NCBI RefSeq assembly: GCF_011752935.1
Contig: NZ_VWWO01000001.1
Span: 2,852,001 to 2,916,000, forward strand
From: Chitinophaga sp. Cy-1792
Lineage (GTDB): Bacteria > Bacteroidota > Bacteroidia > Chitinophagales > Chitinophagaceae
Reading direction: 5' to 3'
DNA: 64,000 nt
The stretch's first letter is position 1. Every line of letters begins with the position of its first letter. Position numbers and translations under genes: made by a program. Under the pieces are notes generated by a model. The model ran no database searches, had not been told where the DNA came from, and saw only the letters and a list, made by a program, of their open reading frames with translations. Below are positions 1 through 8,875 of this stretch, piece by piece.

Positions 1-345
1 CCATTTTGGGTACTGGGATTCTCCCAGCCACAGCAGGTTAGCTACCAGTCCTTTTTCGTTCATGCCATCGGAAGTAGATACTTTATAGGCAGATGCTATC
101 ACGCTGCCATATTTGGATTTCCATTTGATCGTATTGCTGCCGGTGGCTCCATCACGGTTCATCCCTCTCGGAAACACCCAGAGGTCGGTCAGAATATCTT
201 CACTCCAATCCATCGACCTACCGGTCATTATCAGACCATCCAGTCCTTTGTACACCACTCTGGTACAGGCTTTCCCATTATTGACAGCAAGCCCGCCGGC
301 TACTACGGCGGCGATGACAGCCATCACTTTAATCAGCTTTTTCAT
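1..345 (-). CDS. Linear amide C-N hydrolase, choloylglycine hydrolase family (N-terminal part)
   Basis: The first 115 codons of a gene whose 3' end lies outside the window. A short signal peptide (MKKLIKVMAVIAAVVAGG) is followed by AVNNGKACTRVVYKG and TGRSMDW. In the choloylglycine hydrolase/penicillin V acylase family of Ntn hydrolases a cysteine exposed by processing is the nucleophile and an Arg and Asp a little further on bind substrate; the ACTR cysteine and the GRSMDW motif fit that layout. Substrates of the family are bile salts, penicillin V or acyl-homoserine lactones; which applies here cannot be read from the fragment. It is divergent from the FGE-like gene, with 173 bp between the two starts. 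Confidence 0.85.
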   Translation of the reverse strand, partial: MKKLIKVMAVIAAVVAGGLAVNNGKACTRVVYKGLDGLIMTGRSMDWSEDILTDLWVFPRGMNRDGATGSNTIKWKSKYGSVIASAYKVSTSDGMNEKGLVANLLWLGESQYPKW

Positions 346-518
346 GATGAATGTATTTGTTAAGTACTGGATAAAACAGCCCTTCCGGTCAAATAGTTGA
401 AATTCAATTATACTGAACATTATGGGCGGTAATATGTTAAGCAATAGATCAAGGTAGAAAGCAGATTAGCATTATCATCCGGACACACCGAAATCTCCCG
501 TATTTAAAAATATATGTT

Positions 519-1574
519 ATGATCTACAGGATATTGCTTTTACCATTACTCTCCACATTATGCTATGCCTGCAACAGTTCTGAGGCAGCATCAGATGAAA
601 CCCATGTTACTGCTGCTGTTGCCGGTGTCAATGCCATAAAGGGAATGGTATATCTGCCAGGGTCTACGTTTACCATGGGCACCAATGATGAAAATTCCTA
701 TCCCGCAGAACGTCCTGCACACCAGGTAAGGGTAAAGGCTTTTTATATTGATGCTACGGAGGTCACTAACAAACAGTTTAAAGCATTTGTAGATGCTACC
801 GGATATGTGACGGTAGCGGAGCGCAAGCCCGACTGGGAGGAGCTGAAAAAGCAATTGCCGCCGGGGACGCCGAAAATTCCGGATAATGAGCTGGTAGCCG
901 GCGCCATGGTTTTTGAAGCACCTGATCATCCGGTAGATAAAAGTGATATCAGTAACTGGTGGAAATGGGTGCCCGGGGCCGACTGGAAACATCCGCAAGG
1001 ACCTGGCAGCAATCTGGACGGGCGCTGGGATCATCCCGTTGTACAGGTGGCCTGGGAAGATGCGAATGCTTACGCCAAATGGGCTGGAAAACGCCTGCCT
1101 ACGGAGGCCGAATGGGAATATGCCGCCAGGGGTGGTATGGAAGAAAAAAGATATGCCTGGGGCGATGATTTTACACCAGGAAATAAATACATGGCCAATA
1201 CCTTCCAGGGACATTTCCCTGATAAAGACGCCGGAGAAGATGGTTTTAAGGGAACAGCCCCGGTGGCCTCATTTCCACCGAATAAATTCGGGCTTTACGA
1301 CATGATAGGAAATGTCTGGGAGTGGACCGCCGACTGGTACGACGCAGATGAATACAAACAATTAGCCGCCAATAAAATTACCGATAACCCAAAGGGGCCC
1401 GCTGCTACCAGGAACCCGGAGAACCCTTACGCCATCGAAAGGGTGACAAAAGGAGGATCTTTTTTATGTGCCAACGACTACTGTATCAATTACAGACCGA
1501 GTGCCAGAAGAGGAACCGCCTTTGACTCCGGAGCCTCACACATTGGCTTCAGGTGTGTAAAAGATGTACGTTAA
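519..1574 (+). CDS. Formylglycine-generating enzyme (SUMF1/FGE) family lipoprotein
   Basis: 351 aa with an N-terminal hydrophobic segment and a cysteine at about 18, suggesting an exported, probably lipid-anchored protein. The FGE-sulfatase fold begins at about residue 42 (GMVYLPGSTFTMGTN) and includes LPTEAEWEYAARGG and GNVWEWTADWY. Near the C-terminus the motif GGSFLCANDYC (C317 and C322) matches the spacing of the paired catalytic cysteines of true formylglycine-generating enzymes, which oxidise a sulfatase active-site Cys to formylglycine; many bacterial family members lack this pair. No sulfatase gene is present in the window, so the client is unknown. The ATG at 519 is chosen because the ATG at 514 runs into a stop after two codons. 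Confidence 0.88.
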   Translation: MIYRILLLPLLSTLCYACNSSEAASDETHVTAAVAGVNAIKGMVYLPGSTFTMGTNDENSYPAERPAHQVRVKAFYIDATEVTNKQFKAFVDATGYVTVAERKPDWEELKKQLPPGTPKIPDNELVAGAMVFEAPDHPVDKSDISNWWKWVPGADWKHPQGPGSNLDGRWDHPVVQVAWEDANAYAKWAGKRLPTEAEWEYAARGGMEEKRYAWGDDFTPGNKYMANTFQGHFPDKDAGEDGFKGTAPVASFPPNKFGLYDMIGNVWEWTADWYDADEYKQLAANKITDNPKGPAATRNPENPYAIERVTKGGSFLCANDYCINYRPSARRGTAFDSGASHIGFRCVKDVR

Positions 1575-1589
1575 AAACGTACATCTTTT
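1559..1589. terminator. Bidirectional terminator hairpin overlapping a stop codon
   Basis: A perfect 14-bp stem (1559-1572 with 1576-1589) and a 3-nt loop, with an A-tract on its left arm and a T-tract on its right, so it can terminate both the FGE-like gene and the convergent hydrolase gene ending at 1599. The left arm covers the last four codons and the first base of the TAA stop of the FGE-like gene. Confidence 0.85.
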
Positions 1590-1598
1590 TTATTACTT

Positions 1599-2804
1599 TT
1601 ATTTTGATTTCCCGGCAGGAAGTGCTTCCAGTAATTTACCCGCCACATCACCCATCGCTTTGCTTTCTATCCAGCGCACTACCGCTACCAGCTCATGTTC
1701 AGGGTCTACATAGATAATATTTGCACCATTACCGATATGCATAAACGCAGTTACAGGAGCCTTGGCTGCCAGTTTATGATCGGTATTCAGGAACCAGTTC
1801 ATATAGCCGTAGCCGGTATTGGCGGTGGTAGGGGTGAGCGCCTGCTGTACCCATTTCTCAGAGAGCAGCTGTTTGCCGTTCCAGTTACCTTTATTGAGCG
1901 TTAACCAGCCGAATCGGCCCATATCATAGGCATTGATGTACATACCCGCTCCCCAGTGGCCACCACCGCTGACAGACTGCACAGGCTGTCCGTCGAGTAC
2001 GATCCAGGCGTTGTAATACCCCATCCATCTCCAGGTAGATGAGGCGCCGATAGGGTCCATGATATAATTTTTGAGTACCTGAGGTAATGGCTGACGCCAT
2101 ACATTGGTGGCAGCTAAAGCCAGGGCATTCACTCTCACATCGTTATATTTCCATACGGTGCCCGGTTTGTTGCGTGGCCGTGTTTTCCAGGTGCTGAATT
2201 CTCCTTCCGGACGATCGCTCCAGTCAGGCTTTCCCCAGAGGGTGCCTTCCCAGTCGCTCGTCTGTCGCAGCATGACGTCCCAGGTCAGCTGTCGGTTATG
2301 CGGAGAAGAGAATGGGTAAATGATCTCCGTAGGCTGGCCGGGATGATATACTTCTACCGGTGGTACATAGTTGGCCACGGTATCGTATACACTATTGATC
2401 AGGCCCCTGTCTACAGCCACGCCAATCACACTGGAGAGAAAACTTTTGGAAACGCTGTTGGTAATATCCACGCGGGAAGGCTGGCCCCATTCTGCGATAA
2501 TATAGCCTTTGTAGATGATAATACCGGACGGGTCGGCCCGGTCTATGAGTGTACCCACCGGATCAGAAAAAGGCTCTTTTCCGAAAGACTGGTACTGGGC
2601 GCTGTCCATATTCCTCGACTGCTTTGATTCATTGCTCACCGCAAAACGGATGGCCTCGTTCAATTTCGCAGCACTGACACCCAGGGATTCCGGTGTACGG
2701 TGCTCCCAGCTCCCCGCAGGAGGGTAATATTTTTTGATGTTGTTTTGTTGCGCGTGGGCACTAATGGCCACCAGTGCCAGTATATGGAATACCATTCTTT
2801 TCAT
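1599..2804 (-). CDS. Serine hydrolase, beta-lactamase/PBP-like fold
   Basis: 401 aa with a signal peptide (MKRMVFHILALVAISAHA), so periplasmic or secreted. The active-site SxxK motif is S117-V-S-K120 in DITNSVSKSF; WKYNDVRVN supplies the Tyr-x-Asn-type second motif and HIGNG near the C-terminus the third (HxG). This arrangement is typical of class C beta-lactamase-related esterases and peptidases (COG1680), which include D-aminopeptidases and esterases as well as beta-lactamases; substrate is not predictable. It is convergent with the FGE-like gene through a shared terminator and divergent from the membrane-protein gene starting at 2878. Confidence 0.88.
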   Translation of the reverse strand: MKRMVFHILALVAISAHAQQNNIKKYYPPAGSWEHRTPESLGVSAAKLNEAIRFAVSNESKQSRNMDSAQYQSFGKEPFSDPVGTLIDRADPSGIIIYKGYIIAEWGQPSRVDITNSVSKSFLSSVIGVAVDRGLINSVYDTVANYVPPVEVYHPGQPTEIIYPFSSPHNRQLTWDVMLRQTSDWEGTLWGKPDWSDRPEGEFSTWKTRPRNKPGTVWKYNDVRVNALALAATNVWRQPLPQVLKNYIMDPIGASSTWRWMGYYNAWIVLDGQPVQSVSGGGHWGAGMYINAYDMGRFGWLTLNKGNWNGKQLLSEKWVQQALTPTTANTGYGYMNWFLNTDHKLAAKAPVTAFMHIGNGANIIYVDPEHELVAVVRWIESKAMGDVAGKLLEALPAGKSK

Positions 2805-2877
2805 GCGGATAAAAGTAACCGATTATATCATGAAATCAAATCAGATTCTTTAACTTCCCTTGACGGAAACTATTTAT

Positions 2878-3369
2878 ATGCAACGATTGTACGTACCATA
2901 TATTTTTCAGATGCCGCAATGGGCACGTTACCTGTTGAGAGGGGTAGCGGTATTGCTGGCCGCTACGCTGATCATGCTGTTACTCATGCTTAACCCGGTA
3001 ACCGATCCAGTCATTTTGATAGCAGCTTTAGCATTTGTTCTGGTAAGTGTAAGTATCTGGTCTTTTTCAAATATCCGCCTGGAAATCTCGGATGATGGCC
3101 TTTTTTTAAAGAATGGTTTTTCTAAAAGGGAGGCCGGCTGGCAAGCTATCAAAGTGGTGGAAATAAAAGAAATAGGAAAATATTTTGACCCACAGATTTA
3201 TGTACATTATGGCAATACTAAAATGATCATTGCTAACAGCGTTTTCCGCAAACAGCAAATGCTGAAGATCATGGAATTGCTGGAAATGAAATTGCCGGCA
3301 ACCATCTTTTTTGCATCTTACCATACTATAAAAAAGAAGATGGAAGAACAAAAAGGTTGGTTACTTTAA
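2878..3369 (+). CDS. Small membrane protein with a PH-like cytoplasmic domain, function unknown
   Basis: 163 aa. Two adjacent hydrophobic segments (about residues 14-35 and 40-60) precede a soluble region with NIRLEISDDGLFLKNG and KVVEIKEIGKYF, a beta-rich pattern like the bacterial PH (DUF304-type) domains found in small membrane proteins. The reading frame is open back to a TTG at 2860, but the ATG at 2878 is preferred. The downstream alpha/beta hydrolase starts 8 bp after its stop, so the two are probably cotranscribed. No catalytic motif is visible; the PH assignment is from pattern alone. Confidence 0.7.
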   Translation: MQRLYVPYIFQMPQWARYLLRGVAVLLAATLIMLLLMLNPVTDPVILIAALAFVLVSVSIWSFSNIRLEISDDGLFLKNGFSKREAGWQAIKVVEIKEIGKYFDPQIYVHYGNTKMIIANSVFRKQQMLKIMELLEMKLPATIFFASYHTIKKKMEEQKGWLL

Positions 3370-3377
3370 TAATTCCT

Positions 3378-4373
3378 ATGCACCGATATTTATCCCTATT
3401 GCTGGTACTGCTGGCTTTTGCTGCAAATGCACAGCAGCACACCGGTAATATTCCCGCCAATTACCGCCATTTCGAATTGCCTTTTCAGGACGATAATGTT
3501 CAGGTGCTCGTGAAATCCGCACCGGGAGAGGAGTTGAAGCCCAAGCCCTTGTTCCTGTTTTGTCAGGGTAGTTTGCCGGTGCCCTTATTTTTCCGCTGGA
3601 ACGATGGAAGTATCCACGATGCTTTTGTTTTTAATACGGATAGTCTTACCCGTGATTATCATCTTGTCATTATTGGGAAACCATTTATTCCGGTGATGAG
3701 TGAGCAGTCGGCATTGCAATCAGATTTAACTTATGTTGATAGTACAGGTAGATTTCCATTAGCGTATGATTTGCATAACAGGTTAGATTATTATGTAGCG
3801 AGAAATAAATTTGTTGTACGTTATCTGTTGAAACAGTCGTGGGCAGATAAGCGTGGCGTTGTGCTGGCGGGGCATTCGGAGGGGAGTACGGTAGCTGCAA
3901 AACTGGCTACGGAGCTGCCGGAAACAGAGGCGTTGATTTATGCCGCTGGTAATCCGATGGGCCGTATGATGACGATTGTAGCACGTGAGCGTGCAAAGGA
4001 TACCGACAGTAGTTCAGCTGTGGATGATAGTTTTAACTATTGGAAACAGGTTATTGCGGATTCCTCGGAGATGGTGAAGTTGCAGGGCGATATGACTAAA
4101 ACCATGTACCAGTTTTCGCGGCCGCCCATGCGATACCTGTTGAAGCTGAAAGTGCCGGTGCTGGTGTATTACGGGAGTAAAGATGCCGGTGCATTATTCA
4201 ATGATTATTTTCATCTGGAATGTATACGTCTGGGTTTAAAAAATTTTTCTTTCCGTGCGTTGCCTGGTACGGAGCATAATTTCTTTCCGCTAAAAGCTGA
4301 TGGGACAGTGAATTACGATGTATTTAACTGGGATAAGGTGGTCTCAGAATGGAGAGCCTGGTTGTCAAAATGA
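3378..4373 (+). CDS. Secreted alpha/beta hydrolase
   Basis: 331 aa with a signal peptide (MHRYLSLLLVLLAFAANA, then QQ). The nucleophile elbow GHSEGS places the catalytic serine at 167; YYGSKDAG and PGTEHNFF towards the C-terminus supply likely Asp and His of the triad. The FLFCQGSLP segment at about 59-67 sits where the oxyanion-hole strand should be. The preceding TTG at 3357 would add seven codons before the signal peptide and overlap the upstream gene, so the ATG at 3378 is chosen. Substrate unknown; esterase or peptidase are both possible. Confidence 0.85.
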   Translation: MHRYLSLLLVLLAFAANAQQHTGNIPANYRHFELPFQDDNVQVLVKSAPGEELKPKPLFLFCQGSLPVPLFFRWNDGSIHDAFVFNTDSLTRDYHLVIIGKPFIPVMSEQSALQSDLTYVDSTGRFPLAYDLHNRLDYYVARNKFVVRYLLKQSWADKRGVVLAGHSEGSTVAAKLATELPETEALIYAAGNPMGRMMTIVARERAKDTDSSSAVDDSFNYWKQVIADSSEMVKLQGDMTKTMYQFSRPPMRYLLKLKVPVLVYYGSKDAGALFNDYFHLECIRLGLKNFSFRALPGTEHNFFPLKADGTVNYDVFNWDKVVSEWRAWLSK

Positions 4374-4702
4374 TTTGTTCATTTTGTTCGTTTTGAAAAA
4401 TGGTCTGAACAGTGATTTTTGAATTATTCTTCTTTGTAGTTTTGTGTTGTCTTAGCATGTAACCTGCGCTGATAAATGCTTTGAGACTAATTTGTGCATA
4501 TTGATAATGCTGTTATTGTAGTAAGAATATGCCGCTGAATTTGTAAGTCCTGCTATTATTTTAAAAGTAATTACGTCTAAATGAAACGGGTAGTTTAATC
4601 TGCCGGGGAGAGGTGTGTGTAGAAGTAATGGTGAAGCGTTTTTTAAGAGAAATGATTTTGTATTTGTTAACCGGATTTAATAAAATTAAAATTGAAAAGC
4701 CA

Positions 4703-5185
4703 ATGAGTAATGATCAAATGAAAATTGTATTGTCAGCGATTGAATCGCTTGGCGCACAAATGGATCAACGATTTGCAGAATCCCGTCATGAAATGCAGAC
4801 TGGATTTAAGAAACTATCCGATCGTATGAACTACCTGGAAAAACGTATGGATGGGTTGGAGAAACGTATGGAGTGCGTGGAAACTAATATGACTAAATTG
4901 GATCACAAAATGGTTCACCTCGTCAGAGAAATGCAGGAGGTAAATGCGGCTGTCCGTAATTTGGATACACGTATAACTAATTTGGAAAGCAAAATGGACA
5001 GTAAGCTGGATACGGCAGTACTCATGATGGTTGACCTGACCGGACAATTTGGCCGGTTCGAGAAGCGTGTATTTGTGATGGATGGAAGACTTCAGGAGGT
5101 GATAGTGTGGGCAAATGCAAACGGGGCATCAATAAGTAAAAAAGATGATGACGAGGGGCAATCGACTTCAATGCGAAAAGTATAG
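4703..5185 (+). CDS. Coiled-coil protein, function unknown
   Basis: 160 aa from the chosen ATG (MSNDQMKIVLSAIES), almost entirely heptad-patterned: Leu/Met/Val recur every 3-4 residues in stretches such as MNYLEKRMDGLEKRM and LDTRITNLESKM. No signal peptide or membrane segment. The frame stays open upstream to an ATG at 4628 and a GTG at 4613; those would add a basic-hydrophobic leader, but the A-rich tract directly before 4703 resembles Bacteroidetes initiation regions, so the start is uncertain. The next gene has a similar length and shares an LSDRM motif, suggesting the two are diverged paralogues. Confidence 0.65.
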   Translation: MSNDQMKIVLSAIESLGAQMDQRFAESRHEMQTGFKKLSDRMNYLEKRMDGLEKRMECVETNMTKLDHKMVHLVREMQEVNAAVRNLDTRITNLESKMDSKLDTAVLMMVDLTGQFGRFEKRVFVMDGRLQEVIVWANANGASISKKDDDEGQSTSMRKV

Positions 5186-5228
5186 CCGGGCCGTATCTTT
5201 ATGCAGCATTGTTTATTTATCACCTCAA

Positions 5229-5251
5229 ACATTTTGTCCTAACCTTTAGCC
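5229..5251 (+). repeat. 23-bp direct repeat, copy 1
   Basis: Bases 5229-5251 recur at 5937-5959 with one mismatch (22/23); the shared core is TTTTGTCCT then a variable base then ACCTTTAGCC. This copy lies 30 bp before the second coiled-coil gene, in its likely promoter or leader. Confidence 0.8.
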
Positions 5252-5281
5252 ATAATAAACCCTTTCCCAAAAATTCAATCC

Positions 5282-5857
5282 ATGGAAACTGAACAATCAA
5301 TGACGTTGCCCCAGGGTATAAGAGTAAAAAACCTTGCCAGCCGCTTAAATAAGGCTGCTGCAAAAGTAGATACTGCTGTCTTACGTGTAAACAAAGCTTT
5401 GGTGAAAATAGACAGAGAAGCGCTATACATCAGCGATGGCGTTATAAGAATTGATGCGGGTATATTACAGATAGATCCTTATCTTTTAGAAGTAGCCGCG
5501 ACGGGAGAAAATGCTGAAATGCTTTATCAACAATTGAAAGCTGCCATCAATGAGCTGTCTGACCGGATGGATAATATAGACGCACAGATAGCCTGCATGG
5601 AATTACGAATGAATTACACCGAATCAATGTTAAGTGATGGAAAAGAAACTAAGAATACATTTAATGCAGACATTAGCAGAATAAAACAAGTTGCAGTACC
5701 CGATAGCGGATACGTGAAGAGCCTGGGCAACCGGCTTGGCGCCATGAAAGGTGTGCTGGTGGCACTAGCCAATAAAATTGATGTAGTCGAAAAGCGACTT
5801 GTGCTGGTTGATGAGAAAATTGAAGCAATTATTTTTGTTATTAAACCTGAATACTAA
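5282..5857 (+). CDS. Coiled-coil protein, function unknown (paralogue-like)
   Basis: 191 aa. Heptad-like spacing throughout, with a repetitive N-terminal half (AAAKVDTAVLRVNKALVKID, then YISDGVIRIDAGILQIDPYL) and an ELSDRMDNIDAQIACMELRM segment resembling part of the upstream gene. No signal peptide, membrane helix or catalytic motif. It is flanked on both sides by copies of the 23-bp repeat, so gene plus repeat may be a duplication unit. It is convergent with the patatin-domain membrane protein ending at 5959. Function cannot be assigned. Confidence 0.7.
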   Translation: METEQSMTLPQGIRVKNLASRLNKAAAKVDTAVLRVNKALVKIDREALYISDGVIRIDAGILQIDPYLLEVAATGENAEMLYQQLKAAINELSDRMDNIDAQIACMELRMNYTESMLSDGKETKNTFNADISRIKQVAVPDSGYVKSLGNRLGAMKGVLVALANKIDVVEKRLVLVDEKIEAIIFVIKPEY

Positions 5858-5936
5858 ACGCTGGCAGATGATTATGCCGAATCATCAAAATTAAAAACTG
5901 TTTTTCTGAACAGATAAGTTTTTCTTTTCATTTCCG

Positions 5937-5959
5937 ACATTTTGTCCTGACCTTTAGCC
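5937..5959 (+). repeat. 23-bp direct repeat, copy 2
   Basis: Second copy of the element at 5229-5251 (22/23 identical, same orientation). It ends on the first base of the patatin gene's stop triplet (5959-5961 on this strand). There is no coiled-coil gene after this copy, so it could mark a lost third unit. Confidence 0.78.
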
Positions 5960-8754
5960 TATTTATATATCGAATCAGCCACTGCATGCACCGCTTCACG
6001 GTTAGCGCCATTCAGTAAACAGTTATCCATAAAATCCAATGCGGCATCAGAAATCTGCCAGCCTAAAGGAAATACAGGTCTGATGCCCTTTTGCCCTTTA
6101 GGTGCTATTGGTGGAATTCTGCTGTAATCGTACCCTTCACGTTTGGCTGCATTGATATTTACGCCCTCTGATTTTAGTGTATTGCCAGCTGGGTTATTCA
6201 CCAGACCGGTGAGGGGGGCTGTTAACTCAAATATATTTTTTGATACTGGCTGTTCATCGTCCTGTTCGATAGTATTGGGTAGCGACAAGATAAAAAAGCG
6301 TACCCGCGTCTTCAGCGAATCGCGGTGCGCTACAATACTGTCTAATACTAGCTTTATCTCCCTGACAGTTTCAGCACCGCTGTAATCCTTCAACCCGCCG
6401 TCCAACAGGTGATGGGTGTTGTCAATTTTTGCTTCAGGGCTGATATAAGGAAAACGTGCGCTCAGGAAAGAACTGGTGCTTAATCTCATCTGCTGGGAAT
6501 ACTGTCTTTTCTCTCCCAGGTAATTATTGATAAGAAAAGCGGAGGGGAAATTATTTTCGTTAAGATAAACAGGTGCTGAAATTGTTTTTAAACCACTGTC
6601 TATCGTATAGCTGTTAGCAAATAGTAACGGCACTTCATAACGTTTGTTATCCCGGTACCAATAATAATCTAACGTGCTGTCATATACGAAATCAGCTTTC
6701 ATCAGGTGAGCGGCTTCACTGATATGTTTTTCCCATATTCTCTCCTGGTAACTTCCTCTGTCTCCCATAAAATTGTATCCGAAAGAAGAGAGCAGGGCAT
6801 CTCTGCCCATCATTAATACCAATACGGGTGTTAGAAAATCTCGTTTATATAAGCATTGCAGAACCGTATCTTCTTGTAACAGGTTGTTATTTTTCAACTT
6901 TGCAAAACGGTGCGCACACAATACGGAAGATCCGATGGTGCCTCCTGATATACCCGAGTAAGCGAAAACATAATGCTGGAAATCATGACGGAAAGTGCTG
7001 TCTGTATCGTTGCGGGTATGTTGTAATAATGTTGTTTCGATGGAGCTAATCACCTTGCTGGTCCAGGCTGCCGCTCTGATGCCACCACCATATGCATTGA
7101 TGATAAATACCGGATAAGGTTTATGGAAGCGGTTGTAATAGGCTGTTATTTCTGTTTCCCTGGTGTCAAACCATTTTGATGCGTAGTCTTCCAGGTGATC
7201 ATAGGGAGGTGTTTGCGCTATGTTTGAAGATTTTTCAGGCACTAATCTTACTAAGTGATAATCATTTGTGGTGAACAACGCCGCCACAAAAAGTCCAATT
7301 ACCAGTAATGTGATAAACTGTATGTTATACTTTCTTCCTAACACCAGCAGGAAAGAGAAAAAAAGTATATAAAACAGCACGCCGGAAAATACGACTGATA
7401 AGGTGAAAAAGCGTGCATTAGCTGAAAAGGAAAGCGCCAGCGGGAAACAGTTGAGATATAAAAACACCAGAGAAACTATAATTACAGCACTCAGTATCAG
7501 GGTGGAAAGCCATCTGTTCAATCCCGGGAAAGATGAACGATTGATGGTGAAGAGAATAAAAACAAATGACAATAAAAAGAAGTCCAATGCAAAGAAAAGC
7601 AGAAATCCAGGTTGGGTGTTCTCACTACTTCTCAGGCCGGAATAGGAAAGCAATGCGATTAGAAATAAGGCCGCTATTAGCAGCCATTTGATATTGGTAA
7701 ACCATTTCTTTTGCAGGATGAGATAATATAAAATCAACAGAATAACCATAATGGTGGAGGGTTGCAGGAAATCGATCAGGTAACTGATGCGGAAGATATG
7801 CATGGCATGCAATACACATATTCCTGGCAGGATAAGCCCTGCTGCTCCCAGTAATCTGCCGGTAAATATCCTTTCCTCATAGGGCTTGTCTCCATTAAAG
7901 GTATATTGCCAGCTGTCGCTGAAGACTTCCCTTACTGATTGTGGTGTTTTGTCGTAATATTTCGGGAAATACCAGTTAGTGACCGCAAAAATGGATATCA
8001 CCGACAGGCTGACAATAGGCCCCAGTGGCTGACTTGTAATAGTCAGCAACAGGTCCTGGCCCTGGTCCATTACCCATAAGATCAGCCAGGTAAACAATAA
8101 TCCCGCAAATACGATCCTGAACTCCCACAGCAGCGAGAACAATTGTGGTATCAAACCGAGGATAAGCCTGATGCGTGGAATGATGCAAAGCGCAACCGTT
8201 ACTATGATCAGTTTGCCATAGATCCAGTACGACAGTGCCGTTAACCAAGGTAGTACCGGATGTCCCGATTTTACAGCGCTTAACAGCAGTATGTTATTCA
8301 GTATGCCCATGACAAGCACACCCCAGATACTCCATTTTCCGGCCCTTTCCACTTTTGCACGGGAAGAAGCACCATAATACAATACTGTTTGCAGGAATAC
8401 ACTGGCCAGCAACAGCGAATAAACGACTATCACGACAAAATTCCATCCCAGTAGTCTGATGGCGGTATCGTTTGTTGCTGATGTTGTATTACTCAATTCA
8501 TCCGAAACAACTTTTGTAATGCCGCTGATATCGTTTTGGTACCCTTCCACTTGTAGAGGGGCTGGTGCTTTGTTCCAGTTGCTTAGAATAGTCTGTGCCT
8601 GTTTCGGTGTCCATGCGTTAGCAAGTGCGGTTATTCCCCCAGTACTGATGCTGGTTTTCAAGGGCTTGTTGAGATGGGAATACAGGTCTGTGAATATTAA
8701 TGCAAAGATAATTATGAGGTACAGGAAGACACCATTACGTAATAATCTGCTCAT
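5959..8754 (-). CDS. Patatin-like phospholipase with a large N-terminal membrane domain
   Basis: 931 aa from the ATG at 8754 (MSRLLRNGVFLYLIIIFALI); the frame extends 69 codons upstream but into the neighbouring divergent gene. Roughly the first 500 residues hold about a dozen hydrophobic segments. The C-terminal part is a patatin domain: oxyanion-hole glycines 556-558 (YGGGIRAAAW), nucleophile S603 in YSGISGGTIGSS, and catalytic D785 in LLDGGLKDY. Patatins form a Ser-Asp dyad and hydrolyse acyl esters of membrane lipids. The polytopic N-terminus implies that it acts at the inner membrane. Which lipid it cleaves, and the role of the membrane domain, are unknown. Confidence 0.87.
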   Translation of the reverse strand: MSRLLRNGVFLYLIIIFALIFTDLYSHLNKPLKTSISTGGITALANAWTPKQAQTILSNWNKAPAPLQVEGYQNDISGITKVVSDELSNTTSATNDTAIRLLGWNFVVIVVYSLLLASVFLQTVLYYGASSRAKVERAGKWSIWGVLVMGILNNILLLSAVKSGHPVLPWLTALSYWIYGKLIIVTVALCIIPRIRLILGLIPQLFSLLWEFRIVFAGLLFTWLILWVMDQGQDLLLTITSQPLGPIVSLSVISIFAVTNWYFPKYYDKTPQSVREVFSDSWQYTFNGDKPYEERIFTGRLLGAAGLILPGICVLHAMHIFRISYLIDFLQPSTIMVILLILYYLILQKKWFTNIKWLLIAALFLIALLSYSGLRSSENTQPGFLLFFALDFFLLSFVFILFTINRSSFPGLNRWLSTLILSAVIIVSLVFLYLNCFPLALSFSANARFFTLSVVFSGVLFYILFFSFLLVLGRKYNIQFITLLVIGLFVAALFTTNDYHLVRLVPEKSSNIAQTPPYDHLEDYASKWFDTRETEITAYYNRFHKPYPVFIINAYGGGIRAAAWTSKVISSIETTLLQHTRNDTDSTFRHDFQHYVFAYSGISGGTIGSSVLCAHRFAKLKNNNLLQEDTVLQCLYKRDFLTPVLVLMMGRDALLSSFGYNFMGDRGSYQERIWEKHISEAAHLMKADFVYDSTLDYYWYRDNKRYEVPLLFANSYTIDSGLKTISAPVYLNENNFPSAFLINNYLGEKRQYSQQMRLSTSSFLSARFPYISPEAKIDNTHHLLDGGLKDYSGAETVREIKLVLDSIVAHRDSLKTRVRFFILSLPNTIEQDDEQPVSKNIFELTAPLTGLVNNPAGNTLKSEGVNINAAKREGYDYSRIPPIAPKGQKGIRPVFPLGWQISDAALDFMDNCLLNGANREAVHAVADSIYK

Positions 8755-8875
8755 TTTTGGGGGATTAAGACAGTTAGCACTAAAAGTTGGAAAAAGGTAT
8801 GGGACGTATAACGTATTTCCAAGATAATATAAGTTTTCGGGAACAGCAAAAAAGTTGTTATCTTCCCATACAGAT

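Noticed and set aside
113..400. Plus-strand open frame over the Ntn-hydrolase start
   Set aside because: It overlaps the opposite-strand gene, which has a clear signal peptide and catalytic Cys motif; the plus-strand product has no family-like content.
5959..8754. Patatin gene as part of a named anti-phage system
   Set aside because: No cyclase, sensor or nuclease gene is adjacent, so naming a defence system is unsupported.
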